Origin: Ariolimax columbianus
Taxonomy: Eukaryota > Mollusca > Gastropoda > Stylommatophora > Arionidae
Length of the DNA stretch: 64,000 bases
Direction of reading: 5' to 3'
Assembly (NCBI GenBank): GCA_036924085.1
Contig: JAVGWX010000006.1
Span: 36,817,533-36,881,532 of the forward strand
The notes beneath the pieces are model-generated. The model had not been told where the DNA came from. It did not search any database and saw nothing but the letters and a program-made list of their open reading frames with translations. Below, one piece after another: positions 25,201 to 29,675 of the stretch (positions are counted from its first letter, which is position 1; each line of letters starts with the position of its first letter). The translations under genes and the position numbers were made by a program.

Positions 25201-27540
25201 CTCCACGTGGTGATCCTGAATAACAGCCTGCAGCAGGGCAGACTGGCTAAGGAGAAGGGATCGAAGAGGGAATGCTAACCCGGTACTCAAAAAATGCTTG
25301 CTGAAGTCGGATGTGTTGGACCAAAAGGTGCAAATATCGCAGTCAAGCTGTAAACTACGACACAACGCTTTCCGTTCTCTGGACAACACTCTGCTACTTA
25401 AGCCCTTTCAGGATTTGGTAGCGCGAGATTGAGAACGAACGAAGAAGAAGATATGTTGCTTCATACTTCTACTCCTTTGTCTGGGACTATAGTTAATGTA
25501 GCAAATGGGCTGGTCCAGTACCGTCCACTTTCTTTGACAACAGTTTCCAAATTACTAAAGTAAACATTTCCCACAGATTATCAAGTTGCTAATCAAAACC
25601 CAGACTTGTCAATGAATGCACAACATACGTGACCTTTGTTTGAACTGTTCCCACCTGAGGTGAAGTATTCTGTTACTGTCCCAGACAGCCTAAGCTCTAT
25701 AAATGTACTTTCACATACAGTGTTCCTGACACATGAAATTGTTACAACATGGATGAAACCTATAGCACTTTATCCCTGACAAAAGTGTCTGCTGTGAAAC
25801 ATCCTTTACCTTCATTATTACCTTGTAACAATGATCCATTCTGTCCTGCTAACAGGTGATGCAACACCCCAAGACATAGATACAGCAATGAAGTTAGGAG
25901 CTGGGTATCCAATGGGCCCATTTGAATTGTTGGACTATGTGGGACTAGATACAACAAAATTCATAATTGATGGTATGTTTTAAATAACTATTCTATAAAA
26001 TGTATTATTAGTGATATATTTTATCATTACATAACTTTTCAATGAAATTCATTATTGATGATATGTTTTATCATTAAAGAACTATTCAACAAAAATCATT
26101 ATTAATAATGGAAGTGATTTCGTTTTTGATTTAGCCCTTTCTATAACAGAGGTGACCCTGGATAACAGGCTGCAACAGAGCACACTGGGTAAGGAGAAAG
26201 AATTGAAGAGGGAAGGCTAACCCGGTACTCAAAAATACCTGCTGAAGTAGGATGTGTCAGACCGAAAGGTGCAAATGTCGCAGTCAAGCTGTAAGCTACG
26301 ACACAACGCATTCTGTTCTCCAGACTACATCCTGCAACTTGCAAAGCCCTTTTCATGGCTTAGTAGCGGGAGATTGAGAATGAATGAAGAAAAAGAAAAA
26401 ACACGACAGCAGCACATGTAGTCCAAAAATTCTCCTAGCTTACAGATCTTCAGGAGAAGAATGTGGCCTGTGCCATTATGTACTTCAAGACTGCCCCCAG
26501 TACACAGATCTTCAGGAGAAGAATGTGGCCTGTGCCATCATGTACTTCAAGACTGCCCCCAGCATTAAGATCTTCAGGAGAAGAATGTGGCCTGTGCCAT
26601 TGTGTACTTCAAGACTGCCCCCAGCATTAAGATCTTCAGGAGAAGAATGTGGCCTGTGCCATCATGTACTTCAAGACTGCCCCCAGTACATAGATCTTCG
26701 GGAGAAGAATGTGGCCTGTGCCATTATGTACTTCAAGACTGCCCCCAGTACATAGATCTTCGGGAGAAGAATGTGGCCTGTGCCATTATGTACTTCAAGA
26801 CTGCCCCAGTACATAGATCTTCAGAAGAAGAATGTGGTCTGCGCTATGTACGTCAAGACTGCCCCAGTACACCCATCTTCAAGAGAAGACAGTGACCTGT
26901 GCCATGTACTTCAAGACTGTCCCAGTTCACAGATCTTCAGGAGAAGAATGTGGCCTGCGCCGACTCTGCTCGAGAAGAAACTATACAGCGGAATGAGACT
27001 CTGAAAATACAGCAGAAATTATTGGAGAATCTCGGGGCCGGTGTGGCCTAGTGGTTAAGTGACACGGCTCACAATCCGAAGGTGCTGGGTTGCTCCCCAT
27101 CACAGGACCGGCCGTTACTCCGGGAAAGCAAACCCTTAGAAAATGCAGGAGGAAGCAGACCCTCACTTAAAATGTCGAAGTAGAATGCATTGATCTGACA
27201 GGCGCAAAATAAAACCCGTAGTGTAATGTGCACCGCCTTGGAAAATAGAGAAATAAAGCGAACGCAAAAAAGGAAATAAATTTGGAGAATCCAGAATCCC
27301 AGTCTAAACGAACAATGATTGCAGAAGAAGAATAATCAATGATAAGTTGTAGATAATTTATCCAGCTGATCAGTTTAAATATTTCTTCATTTTATATTTA
27401 TTTTCATTCTCTCAGGCTGGCACGAGAAGGACCCTGACAACCCTCTGTATAGACCCTCAGAAGTAGTCAAGAAGCTGGTGTCAGAAAATAAGTTGGGCAT
27501 TAAGACAGGGGAGGGATTCTATACGTATAATAATAAATAA
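1146..27540 (+). CDS. HADH: 3-hydroxyacyl-CoA dehydrogenase, mitochondrial (8 exons)
   Basis: Catalyses the third step of mitochondrial beta-oxidation: NAD-dependent oxidation of L-3-hydroxyacyl-CoA to 3-ketoacyl-CoA in the matrix, as a homodimer. CDS exons are 1146-1262, 9090-9218, 13374-13531, 17264-17390, 21453-21542, 23850-23922, 25856-25972 and 27416-27540. All introns are GT..AG and the phases join to 936 nt, 311 residues (human enzyme 314). Residues 1-22 are basic, Ser/Ala-rich and free of acid, as in a mitochondrial presequence. The NAD loop [11 protein letters not shown] follows (about 29-39), then the nucleotide-binding domain, NTSSISI, and [15 protein letters not shown]. In that last motif His165 and Glu177 correspond to the catalytic pair His158/Glu170 of the human enzyme. 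The C-terminal dimerisation domain carries [11 protein letters not shown] and [13 protein letters not shown]. The start is the only in-frame ATG giving this presequence. The exon count matches vertebrate HADH. No frameshift or missing catalytic residue is seen, so the gene appears functional. Confidence 0.95.
1263..1677 (+). other. HADH intron 1, proximal part
   Basis: AT-rich intronic sequence without a recognisable element, up to the first Rpt-1 copy. Confidence 0.5.
1678..2055 (+). repeat. Rpt-1 retroposon copy, full length
   Basis: Member of the commonest repeat of the window. Starts GGATCAAGACGCTGAGC and contains GCTGACTGCTAGCG, GGTGATCCTGGATAACAGG, GTGTTGGACCGAAAGG and the 3' hairpin GCTACTTAAGCCC..TTTGGTAGC. 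Ends GAGAACGAAC followed by a GAA-rich tail. A ~13 bp extra segment (CCATACTGCCCATGG) is inserted near its 5' end. Confidence 0.85.
2056..2489. other. HADH intron 1, no feature
   Basis: AT-rich; a short chance ORF (2261-2446) has no family resemblance I can see. Confidence 0.4.
2490..2775 (+). pseudogene. RTE-like LINE fragment, post-RT region
   Basis: Reading across one frameshift gives [11 protein letters not shown], then [16 protein letters not shown] and [12 protein letters not shown]. This is the region after the reverse-transcriptase thumb of RTE-like non-LTR elements (..[15 protein letters not shown]..). Short, broken, intronic. Confidence 0.65.
2776..3334. other. Unassigned intronic stretch
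   Basis: Higher in purines, probably more decayed retroelement between two LINE fragments, but no motif is convincing. Confidence 0.3.
3335..3475 (+). pseudogene. LINE ORF C-terminal tail
   Basis: Encodes [19 protein letters not shown] then [11 protein letters not shown] and a stop, followed by a GAAGAAGAAC tail. The RRW..L...A.DR..W...V..L pattern is the usual last segment of LINE polyproteins. Confidence 0.6.
3485..3790 (+). pseudogene. Old I-group LINE 3' fragment (RNase H side)
   Basis: [26 protein letters not shown] matches, in pieces, the C-terminal [19 protein letters not shown] segment of the LINE-A family found intact at 32.3 and 53.8 kb. Heavily decayed. Confidence 0.6.
4014..4356 (+). 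repeat. Rpt-1 retroposon copy
   Basis: Starts AAAATGCTGAACAGCGC and runs through the whole consensus to GAGTACGAGCTCAGAAGAAGAAG. The 3' hairpin has the perfect 7-bp stem AAGCCCT/AGGGCTT. Confidence 0.82.
4357..4788. other. HADH intron 1, no feature
   Basis: AT-rich, no recognisable repeat. Confidence 0.4.
4801..5054 (+). mobile_element. RTE-like LINE 3' end with TSD
   Basis: Encodes [26 protein letters not shown] and REGWRGI, the C-terminus of the RTE-like element that is longer at 18.05-19.80 kb. The 3' tail is (CTGAA)n. A near-perfect 12-bp target-site duplication (ATCAGCTACAAA / ATCGGCTACAAA) sits at 4789-4800 and 5055-5066. Confidence 0.75.
5174..7705 (-). mobile_element. LINE-B, I-group non-LTR retrotransposon, 5'-truncated and decayed
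   Basis: Antisense copy. From right to left it encodes the linker before RT ([21 protein letters not shown]), then RT fragments ([58 protein letters not shown]). The RNase H start follows ([18 protein letters not shown]), then the zinc-knuckle C-terminus ([31 protein letters not shown]). The 3' end is a short GAAGAAG tail at 5176. Many stops and frameshifts; no endonuclease is seen. RT plus RNase H places it in the I superclade. Confidence 0.8.
7720..7925 (+). mobile_element. LINE-E 3' end
   Basis: Same sequence as the antisense copy at 31.6 kb. In pieces it encodes a C-terminal zinc-knuckle tail ([30 protein letters not shown]) and ends GATTAAGAAGAAGAAC. Lies head-on against LINE-B. Confidence 0.6.
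7926..8304. other. HADH intron 1, no feature
   Basis: AT-rich, nothing recognised. Confidence 0.4.
8305..8890 (+). pseudogene. RTE-like reverse transcriptase remnant
   Basis: With frameshifts it reads [19 protein letters not shown], then [40 protein letters not shown] and [18 protein letters not shown]. These are RT motifs 2-5 in order, with the catalytic box decayed to YTDD. It stops abruptly before a poly-C run. Confidence 0.75.
8909..8947. repeat. Poly-C tract
   Basis: Nearly pure C run interrupted by two A; low-complexity and likely length-variable. Confidence 0.9.
9090..9218 (+). CDS. HADH: HADH exon 2
   Basis: Phase 0 to phase 0, 43 codons ([14 protein letters not shown] .. KKKFPDDPK). 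Contains the second strand of the Rossmann fold ending in Asp, which contacts the adenosine ribose. Acceptor CTTTCAG, donor AAA|GTTTGT. Confidence 0.92.
9275..9546 (-). mobile_element. LINE-B 3' fragment
   Basis: About 80% identical by eye to the reverse strand of 5210-5465 (same TTGTAGGATGTGT and GATGATGACATGCTCTTC words). Covers the zinc-knuckle C-terminus of LINE-B. Confidence 0.75.
9547..9892. other. HADH intron 2, no feature
   Basis: AT-rich, no recognisable element. Confidence 0.4.
9893..9960 (-). mobile_element. LINE-C fragment
   Basis: Reverse complement of the segment around 20860-20925 of LINE-C (CACCTTCCAAGAAAAGA..CCTTATCCAAAGCC). Very short. Confidence 0.5.
9996..10335 (+). mobile_element. 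Rpt-1 retroposon with 13-bp TSD
   Basis: Complete Rpt-1 copy flanked by the perfect duplication GAATCAGGCATTC at 9983-9995 and 10336-10348. The TSD, together with the (GAA)n tail abutting it, shows target-primed reverse transcription as the insertion mechanism. Confidence 0.9.
10530..11165 (-). pseudogene. RTE/CR1-like LINE, post-RT coding remnant
   Basis: Antisense reading, with frameshifts, gives [17 protein letters not shown], then [36 protein letters not shown] and ALKA. These equal the LINE segment following RT (F.YLGS .. R..DRVTN.EV....GL .. RRL...GH..R). The retroelement covers most of this intron block. Confidence 0.6.
11236..11475 (-). mobile_element. SINE-1, tRNA-derived
   Basis: Antisense copy. 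Its 5' head carries a Pol III A-box-like AGTGGTTAAG and B-box GGGTTCGATCC. The body has CTGACAGGCGCAAAATAAAAAC and the tail is AT/A-rich with GCGAACGCAAACAAAA. The head is tRNA-like but the copy is diverged. Confidence 0.8.
11545..11692 (+). mobile_element. Rpt-1 short form
   Basis: Only the last ~145 bp of Rpt-1, from AAAGTCGGATGTGTTGGACC to GAACGAACGAAGCCAAGCC. A 20-bp deletion joins CAGTCAAG to CATTCCG. CAAGC-type tail. Confidence 0.75.
11693..12125 (+). pseudogene. LINE C-terminal coding remnant split by a retroposon
   Basis: Reads [15 protein letters not shown], then [14 protein letters not shown] and [15 protein letters not shown] up to 11899. It resumes after the inserted Rpt-1 short form with [10 protein letters not shown] and [15 protein letters not shown] (12062-12125). 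WFGHV.RM and the trailing D.IR..I.D....W are classic LINE C-terminal motifs. Confidence 0.65.
11900..12050 (-). mobile_element. Rpt-1 short form with TSD
   Basis: 151-bp antisense insertion consisting only of the 3' part of Rpt-1, ending at the CATCCGTCTTAGGCAGA side. Flanked by AGGGATGACAG (11889-11899) and AGGGATGATAG (12051-12061). Inserted in LINE coding sequence. Confidence 0.8.
12150..12492 (-). mobile_element. Rpt-1 retroposon, antisense
   Basis: Nearly full length from CTTCCTCTTCTTCATTCGTT to GCTGCAGCTCTACATCTTGA. The 3' hairpin stem is AAAGCCCT/AGGGCTTT, a perfect 8-bp version. Confidence 0.8.
12617..12815 (+). mobile_element. SINE-2, tRNA-derived
   Basis: Contains a B-box-like GGTTCAATCCCTGG, then the body CAGCTGACCCAGGTGTAAATGGGTACC. 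Related body sequences occur at 17.8, 46.75 and 50.8 kb. The A box is degenerate. Confidence 0.6.
12879..13223 (+). mobile_element. Rpt-1 retroposon with 13-bp TSD, CAAGC tail
   Basis: Complete copy flanked by the perfect repeat AAACAAAAATATG (12866-12878 and 13224-13236). The tail is ACCAAGCCAAGCC rather than GAA, so the family has two tail types. Confidence 0.9.
13374..13531 (+). CDS. HADH: HADH exon 3
   Basis: Phase 0 to phase 2, encoding [13 protein letters not shown] .. [22 protein letters not shown]. The IEAIVEN motif is part of the conserved NAD-binding domain. Donor CC|GTAAGT. Confidence 0.92.
13712..13857 (+). mobile_element. Rpt-1 short form
   Basis: 3' third of Rpt-1 only, from GGATGTGTCAGACCAAAAGG to GAAAACAAACACAGAAG; diverged. 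Confidence 0.7.
13866..15195 (+). pseudogene. Old LINE-A-like element (I group), interrupted
   Basis: Left part reads [20 protein letters not shown] (RT thumb region). After an inserted RTE fragment it resumes at about 14450 with [12 protein letters not shown] and [11 protein letters not shown]. It then continues through relics of the RNase H region, ITYEEANRF, a broken [17 protein letters not shown] equivalent and a zinc-knuckle equivalent, ending GTCTGAAAGTGTACGAAGAAGA at 15190. More decayed than the 53.8-kb copy, so an older insertion. Confidence 0.7.
13985..14448 (-). mobile_element. RTE-like LINE 3' end nested in LINE-A
   Basis: Antisense; matches 33346-33835, which encodes CEVWSLCKPDTEKLYVTKRA and ERRVVNISLRDPIRKADI. 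This copy preserves [18 protein letters not shown] and a MRWR-like segment. It separates two halves of the older LINE-A copy. Confidence 0.7.
15236..15440 (-). repeat. Old Rpt-1 subfamily copy
   Basis: Diverged antisense copy: TTCACAGCGAGACTGTGATATCTGCACC, CCTATTCTCTCAACC and GGGCTGTCACTTGGAGATGGA match the old-subfamily copy at 41.8-42.1 kb better than the young consensus. Confidence 0.6.
15470..16015 (+). pseudogene. CR1-like LINE 3' end
   Basis: Reads [32 protein letters not shown], then in pieces [27 protein letters not shown], then the equivalent of [18 protein letters not shown]. It ends with the short 3' UTR AAACTGGTTGTATACAGACT..CCAGTATAAAGATGTTGAGTTAAG. That 3' UTR recurs at 34.7, 48.7 and 63.4 kb. 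Confidence 0.8.
16016..16834. other. HADH intron 3, no feature
   Basis: T-rich sequence without repeat copies or coding motifs that I recognise. Confidence 0.45.
16835..17066 (+). pseudogene. RTE-like LINE C-terminal fragment
   Basis: Reads [19 protein letters not shown], then RCPSR and [14 protein letters not shown]. This is the GHVAR..DNRWS....W.P......RP..RW.DD..K....W family of LINE tails, with frameshifts. Confidence 0.7.
17197..17223. repeat. (TA)n microsatellite
   Basis: Short TA run about 40 bp upstream of the exon 4 acceptor. Confidence 0.85.
17264..17390 (+). CDS. HADH: HADH exon 4 (catalytic residues)
   Basis: Phase 2 to phase 0. Encodes [17 protein letters not shown] and [18 protein letters not shown], which hold the substrate-contact Ser/Asn residues and the catalytic His and Glu twelve residues apart. 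Canonical donor GAG|GTAAGT. Confidence 0.94.
17422..17784 (-). mobile_element. Rpt-1 retroposon, antisense, with TSD
   Basis: Full-length young copy; tail is (CTT)n on this strand. Flanked by TACGAGGTTT at 17412-17421 and 17785-17794. Lies just 31 bp after the exon 4 donor. Confidence 0.9.
17800..17905 (+). repeat. SINE-2 body fragment
   Basis: ACATGCTCCAGTCAACCAAGG and AATTGGGTACCC, then GTCACCCC, match the 3' half of the SINE-2 copy at 12.7 kb. Confidence 0.5.
18045..19798 (-). mobile_element. RTE-like non-LTR retrotransposon, 5'-truncated
   Basis: Antisense. From right to left it encodes [20 protein letters not shown], then [14 protein letters not shown] and [13 protein letters not shown] follows ([87 protein letters not shown]). 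After RT come [31 protein letters not shown] and the [14 protein letters not shown] tail. A 228-codon piece (18241-18927) is still open. The 3' tail is (CTGAA)n; a 9-bp TSD CATAATAAT is at 18036-18044 and 19799-19807. Same family as 42.85 and 4.8 kb. Confidence 0.85.
19870..20135 (+). repeat. Old Rpt-1 subfamily copy
   Basis: GGCTAAGAGAATAGAGATCGCAG, CAAACCCAGTACC, GATGCAGATATTGCAGCCTCG and a GAAGAAGAAAAAG tail align to Rpt-1 with heavy divergence; close to the 32.1-kb copy. Confidence 0.6.
20195..20245 (+). repeat. SINE-1 head fragment
   Basis: GGGGACGGCGTGCGCTAGCA then GTTAAGTGAAATGGTTCGCACC resembles the tRNA-like head of SINE-1; only the head remains. Confidence 0.45.
20246..20630. other. 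HADH intron 4, no feature
   Basis: No motif or repeat recognised. Confidence 0.4.
20631..21245 (+). pseudogene. LINE-C, RNase H LINE 3' half, decayed
   Basis: RNase H relics [15 protein letters not shown] and [11 protein letters not shown] are followed by [20 protein letters not shown] and [20 protein letters not shown], a zinc-knuckle C-terminus. Ends CCCTGCGTACGAGAAGAAGAAGAGG. The same family recurs at 46.2-47.05 kb. Confidence 0.75.
21453..21542 (+). CDS. HADH: HADH exon 5
   Basis: Thirty codons, phase 0 at both ends ([30 protein letters not shown]). Acceptor CCAACAG, donor AAG|GTGTGT. Its phase-0 end means that any upstream pseudo-acceptor in intron 5 would be read in the frame of exon 6. 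Confidence 0.92.
21543..21964. other. HADH intron 5, no feature
   Basis: No repeat or coding motif recognised. Confidence 0.4.
21965..22225 (+). mobile_element. SINE-1, tRNA-derived
   Basis: Head GATAGTGGTTAAGTGACACGG with a weakened B box (GCTGGATTCGCTTCCC). Body GAGGAAGAAGACAGTTATAT and GGCTGACAGGCGTAATATAA, A-rich tail. Same orientation as HADH. Confidence 0.82.
22463..22817 (+). mobile_element. Rpt-1 retroposon with TSD, CAAGC tail
   Basis: Full copy ending GAACGAACGAAGCCAAGCC; flanked by AAACAGGTGCTG (22451-22462) and AAACAGATGCTG (22818-22829). Confidence 0.88.
22886..22975 (-). repeat. Rpt-1 3' fragment, antisense
   Basis: Only the terminal ~90 bp: tail GGCTTGGCTTGG, the hairpin, and up to AGAGAACGGAATG. 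It forms a short inverted pair with the copy ending at 22817. Confidence 0.75.
23018..23274 (-). mobile_element. SINE-1 with TSD, antisense
   Basis: Best SINE-1 head of the window: antisense reading gives GCCTAGTGGTTAAGTTGCAT (A box) and GGTGCTGGGTTCGATCCC (B box). Flanked by TGGTGGCCTTG (23007-23017) and TGGTGACCTTG (23275-23285). Confidence 0.88.
23286..23479. other. HADH intron 5, no feature
   Basis: No recognisable element. Confidence 0.4.
23480..23849 (+). repeat. 48-bp tandem array mimicking the exon 6 acceptor
   Basis: Four near-perfect 48-bp units start at 23590, 23638, 23686 and 23734, with a 46-bp unit at 23782 and degenerate units upstream. Each contains a pyrimidine-rich stretch, TAACATATAG, then GATGTGCCAGGTTTTATTTAA. 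The real junction at 23849/23850 is CCAACGTAG|GACACGCCAGGATTTATT, clearly the same sequence. Read in the exon frame every unit gives D-V-P-G-F-I and stop, against D-T-P-G-F-I-V in exon 6. The array ends 22 bp before the real acceptor. Confidence 0.9.
23850..23922 (+). CDS. HADH: HADH exon 6
   Basis: Phase 0 to phase 1, [20 protein letters not shown] then LVERG. The TPGF.VNR motif opens the C-terminal dimerisation domain. Its 5' edge has been copied into the adjoining tandem array. Confidence 0.94.
24095..24385 (+). mobile_element. LINE-A 3' end
   Basis: Encodes [20 protein letters not shown], then [20 protein letters not shown] (CCHC-like zinc knuckle). 3' UTR ..CAAGTTGACGTCTGACAGCG, TACGAAGAA. 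5'-truncated. Confidence 0.85.
24480..24600. repeat. (TA/CA)n microsatellite region
   Basis: Mixed TATA, CACA and ACAT simple repeats. Confidence 0.85.
24601..25107. other. HADH intron 6, no firm feature
   Basis: A phrase CCTGATGAAGTCCTTGTGGCC at about 24650 recalls the CTGATGA..GACCGAAAC end of Penelope-like elements, but nothing else supports that. Confidence 0.25.
25108..25450 (+). mobile_element. Rpt-1 retroposon
   Basis: Young copy from GGATCAAGACGCTGAGCTGC to GAACGAACGAAGAAGAAG. Target duplication ATATGTTG at 25097-25104 and 25451-25458, with a mismatch beyond. Confidence 0.87.
25459..25855. other. HADH intron 6, distal part
   Basis: No repeat recognised. Confidence 0.4.
25856..25972 (+). 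CDS. HADH: HADH exon 7
   Basis: Phase 1 to phase 1. Encodes [20 protein letters not shown] then [19 protein letters not shown], the most conserved part of the C-terminal domain and dimer interface. Donor GATG|GTATGT. Confidence 0.94.
26148..26400 (+). repeat. Rpt-1 copy, 5'-truncated
   Basis: Begins within the GGTGACCCTGGATAACAGGC segment and ends GAATGAATGAAGAAAAAGAAAA; slightly diverged. Confidence 0.8.
26435..26985 (+). repeat. ~60-bp tandem array from a LINE zinc knuckle
   Basis: About nine units of roughly 59-62 bp containing AGATCTTCAGGAGAAGAATG then TGGCCTGTGCCATTATGTAC and TTCAAGACTGCCCCCAG. One frame reads [20 protein letters not shown]. This is recognisably the LINE zinc-knuckle motif, but the unit length is not a multiple of three, so it rotates through frames. 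The later units are shortened and diverged. Confidence 0.9.
27032..27281 (+). mobile_element. SINE-1 with TSD
   Basis: Complete SINE-1: TGGCCTAGTGGTTAAGTGAC head, GGCGCAAAATAAAACC body, AAGCGAACGCAAAAAAGG tail. Flanked by TTGGAGAATC at 27022-27031 and 27282-27291. Inserted in the LINE remnant inside HADH intron 7. Confidence 0.9.
27416..27540 (+). CDS. HADH: HADH exon 8 with stop codon
   Basis: Phase 1 acceptor CTCTCAG|GCTGGCACG. Encodes [20 protein letters not shown], the KTGEGFY motif and TYNNK, then TAA at 27538-27540. It ends in the same place as vertebrate HADH. Confidence 0.94.
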
Positions 27541-27541
27541 A
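27532..27541 (+). promoter_or_regulatory. HADH: Possible HADH polyadenylation signals overlapping the stop
   Basis: AATAAA occurs at 27532-27537 and again at 27536-27541, overlapping the last codons and TAA. No other AATAAA is obvious in the next 150 bp. If used, the 3' UTR would be only about 10-30 nt. Inference only. Confidence 0.35.
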
Positions 27542-27684
27542 TTTAAATGTCTTCTTATGTAAGCTGCTGACACTTATCTTATTTGATATACAAGGCTAGT
27601 AAGTATTTATTCCCTTCAAGTATAATGTATTTTAACAAATCTTTTTGATCTATTTTGACCCTTATGGCAAGCAAGTGGTAATCT

Positions 27685-29000
27685 TTAGGCTTTGCACAGG
27701 CCACAACAGATTAAGATTCTGTAAATTCAGCAAACTACAGATTGGAACTACCGAGGAATGTGTTAGACACAGATGAATTGATTGCTGAGCATTCACTACA
27801 AGTGTCCAACATATGAGGAGCAGAGAAAACCCATATGACCATCGTTGTTGGACAACTCTATGGAGGCACCATTAACATCAGACTGACCACTGCTTTCTTG
27901 GGGTATTTTCAAGTTGATGACACTAGAAGCATACGAATAAGGACAAGCTCTATGGAGATGAGAACAAGCTCTATGGAGATAAGGATAAGCTCTATGGAGA
28001 TAAGGACATGCTATATAAAGATAAGGACAATCTCTATGGAGATACAGACAAGCTCTACTGAGATAAGGACATGCTATATGAAGATACAGACAAGCTCTAT
28101 GAAGATAAGGAGAAGCTATATGAAGATAAGGACAAGCTCTATGAAGATAAGGACATGCTATATGAAGATATGAACAAGCTCTATGAAGATAAGGAGATGC
28201 TATTTGAAGATATGAACAAGCTCTATGAAGAAAAGGACATGCTATTTGAAGATATGAACAAGCTCTATGAAGATAAGGGCATGCTATATGAAGATAAGAA
28301 CAAGCTCTATGAAGAAAAGGACATGCTATTTGAAGATAAGAACAAGCTCTATGAAGATAAGGGCATGCTATATGAAGATAAGAACAAGCTCTATGAAGAA
28401 AAGGACATGCTATTTGAAGATAAGAACAAGCTCTATGAAGATAAGGACATGCTATTTGAAGATATGAACAAGCTCTATGAAGATAAGGACATGCTATTTG
28501 AAGATATGAACAAGCTCTATGAAGAAAAGGACATGCTATTTGAAGATATGAACAAGCTCTATGAAGATAAGGGCATGCTATATGAAGATAAGAACAAGCT
28601 CTATGAAGAAAAGGACATGCTATTTGAAGATAAGAACAAGCTCTATGAAGATAAGGACATGCTCTATGGAGATACCTATAGCTTCAGTCTGGCCATTGCT
28701 TTCTTTATATTTTCAAGTTGATGACACTGAAAGTGGCGCGAATATGGACAAGCTCTTTGAAGATACAGACGCTCTATGAAGATACAGGCGCTCTATGGTG
28801 ATGACAGACGCTCTATGAAGATACAGGCGCTCTATGAAGATACCAATAACCTCGGGCTGACCGCTCCCTTGTTTAGATAAAACGGAGAGTAAAAAAGTAA
28901 CTTATATTTTCTAATCAACATAATGCTATATTACGGTTATTTTTTTACTCCCCCTCATATATTTGAGCTGGTATCTGACAGTATATGAAGAAGAAGAACC
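27685..29000 (+). pseudogene. LINE-A 3' end inflated by a 21-bp array
   Basis: Left part is a decayed LINE-A C-terminus (CTTTGCACAGGCCACAACAG, TGCTGAGCATTCACTACAAG, GACAACTCTATGGAGGC, TTTTCAAGTTGATGACACTA). The word GACAAGCTCTATGG (Asp-Lys-Leu-Tyr-Gly of LINE-A) has been amplified into the 21-bp array. The LINE 3' UTR word TTTTCAAGTTGATGACACTG reappears after the array at about 28710. The tail GGTATCTGACAGTATATGAAG, AAGAAG lies at about 28970-28996. Confidence 0.65.
27930..28690 (+). repeat. 21-bp / 42-bp minisatellite (KLYEDKD heptads)
   Basis: About 36 units of 21 bp, consensus AAGCTCTATGAAGATAAGGAC, alternating with a second type ATGCTATTTGAAGATATGAAC, so a 42-bp higher-order unit is visible. 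As 21 is divisible by three, several frames stay open. Frame 28071-28721 gives 216 residues of K-L-Y-E-D-K-D / M-L-F-E-D-M-N heptads. Unit relics continue to about 28850. Confidence 0.92.
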
Positions 29001-29534
29001 TTACAAAGCTTATAATCAGCACTGTGGATAGCTCCTTACAGGAAGTCTGTGCCAAGGCACTTTGTGCTCTTACAGTAATAGTTTCTCTAGCAATTTGTTT
29101 TACATGACGATGTTGGTAGTCCCATGCACAACTCTCTTTATCACATTTTAACAACACACATGAAGGTGCAGTGGAGTATTCTTTCCTCTCCATTCAGGTG
29201 CCTCAAAGTCTACACAGGGAATGCGATCATATGCATTATCACAAAAGCTTTCCCTACTATTTTAGGTATACAAAACTGGCCTTTGTTATAATTGTTTTCA
29301 AAGACTCTTAACTTATTCAAATTATTTCTTCTAATTGTTCATTTAATTGTCATTGAAATGAGTGCCTTTATTATGTGAAATATTTTGTTGTATGGAATAA
29401 TGATTATTCAAGGTGTTACATAATAACTCAATACCAAATGTGGCTGAAATACAGACAACATTACAATGAATTTTTCATGGAATAAATGAGATAGAAACCA
29501 AATCTTTTGCATGAATAGCAATACATCAAGGACT
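29001..29534. other. Intergenic, no feature
   Basis: No convincing element between the LINE tail and the next fragment. Confidence 0.35.
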
Positions 29535-29675
29535 GCAGAAACTAAAAGAAGACATGCCACACTATACGATGCCGCAAACAATTCTGACTTTCCTTGCACA
29601 CACTGTGGAAGACACTTCTCTGCTCGGATTGGTCTTACGAGTCACGTTCGTTACCATCATGTACTGTAGTTACAT
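29535..29675 (+). pseudogene. LINE C-terminal C2H2-like finger
   Basis: Reads RRHATLYDAANNSDFPCTHC then GRHFSARIGLTSHVRYHH and a stop. C..CGR...SRIGL.SH.R.H is the zinc finger that closes many LINE polyproteins; a host zinc-finger gene would show several fingers. Confidence 0.6.

Larger units (their letters stand above)
26401..27335 (+). pseudogene. I-group LINE C-terminus expanded into a minisatellite
   Basis: The non-repeated right end reads [20 protein letters not shown] then, across a [14 protein letters not shown] and a GCAGAAGAAG tail. This is the last part of an RNase H LINE (..LQ.CP.Y..LRE..WP.P..LE.KLYG). The left part is a tandem array of the preceding zinc-knuckle region. A SINE-1 copy is nested at 27032-27281. 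Confidence 0.65.

Noticed and set aside
27035..27110. tRNA gene in HADH intron 7, and at 23.2 and 46.97 kb
   Set aside because: A and B boxes are present but the acceptor stem cannot close, and each head continues into a SINE body with a TSD.
29535..29675. Host C2H2 zinc-finger gene
   Set aside because: A single finger of the C..CGR...SRIGL type ending at a stop is the usual LINE C-terminus.
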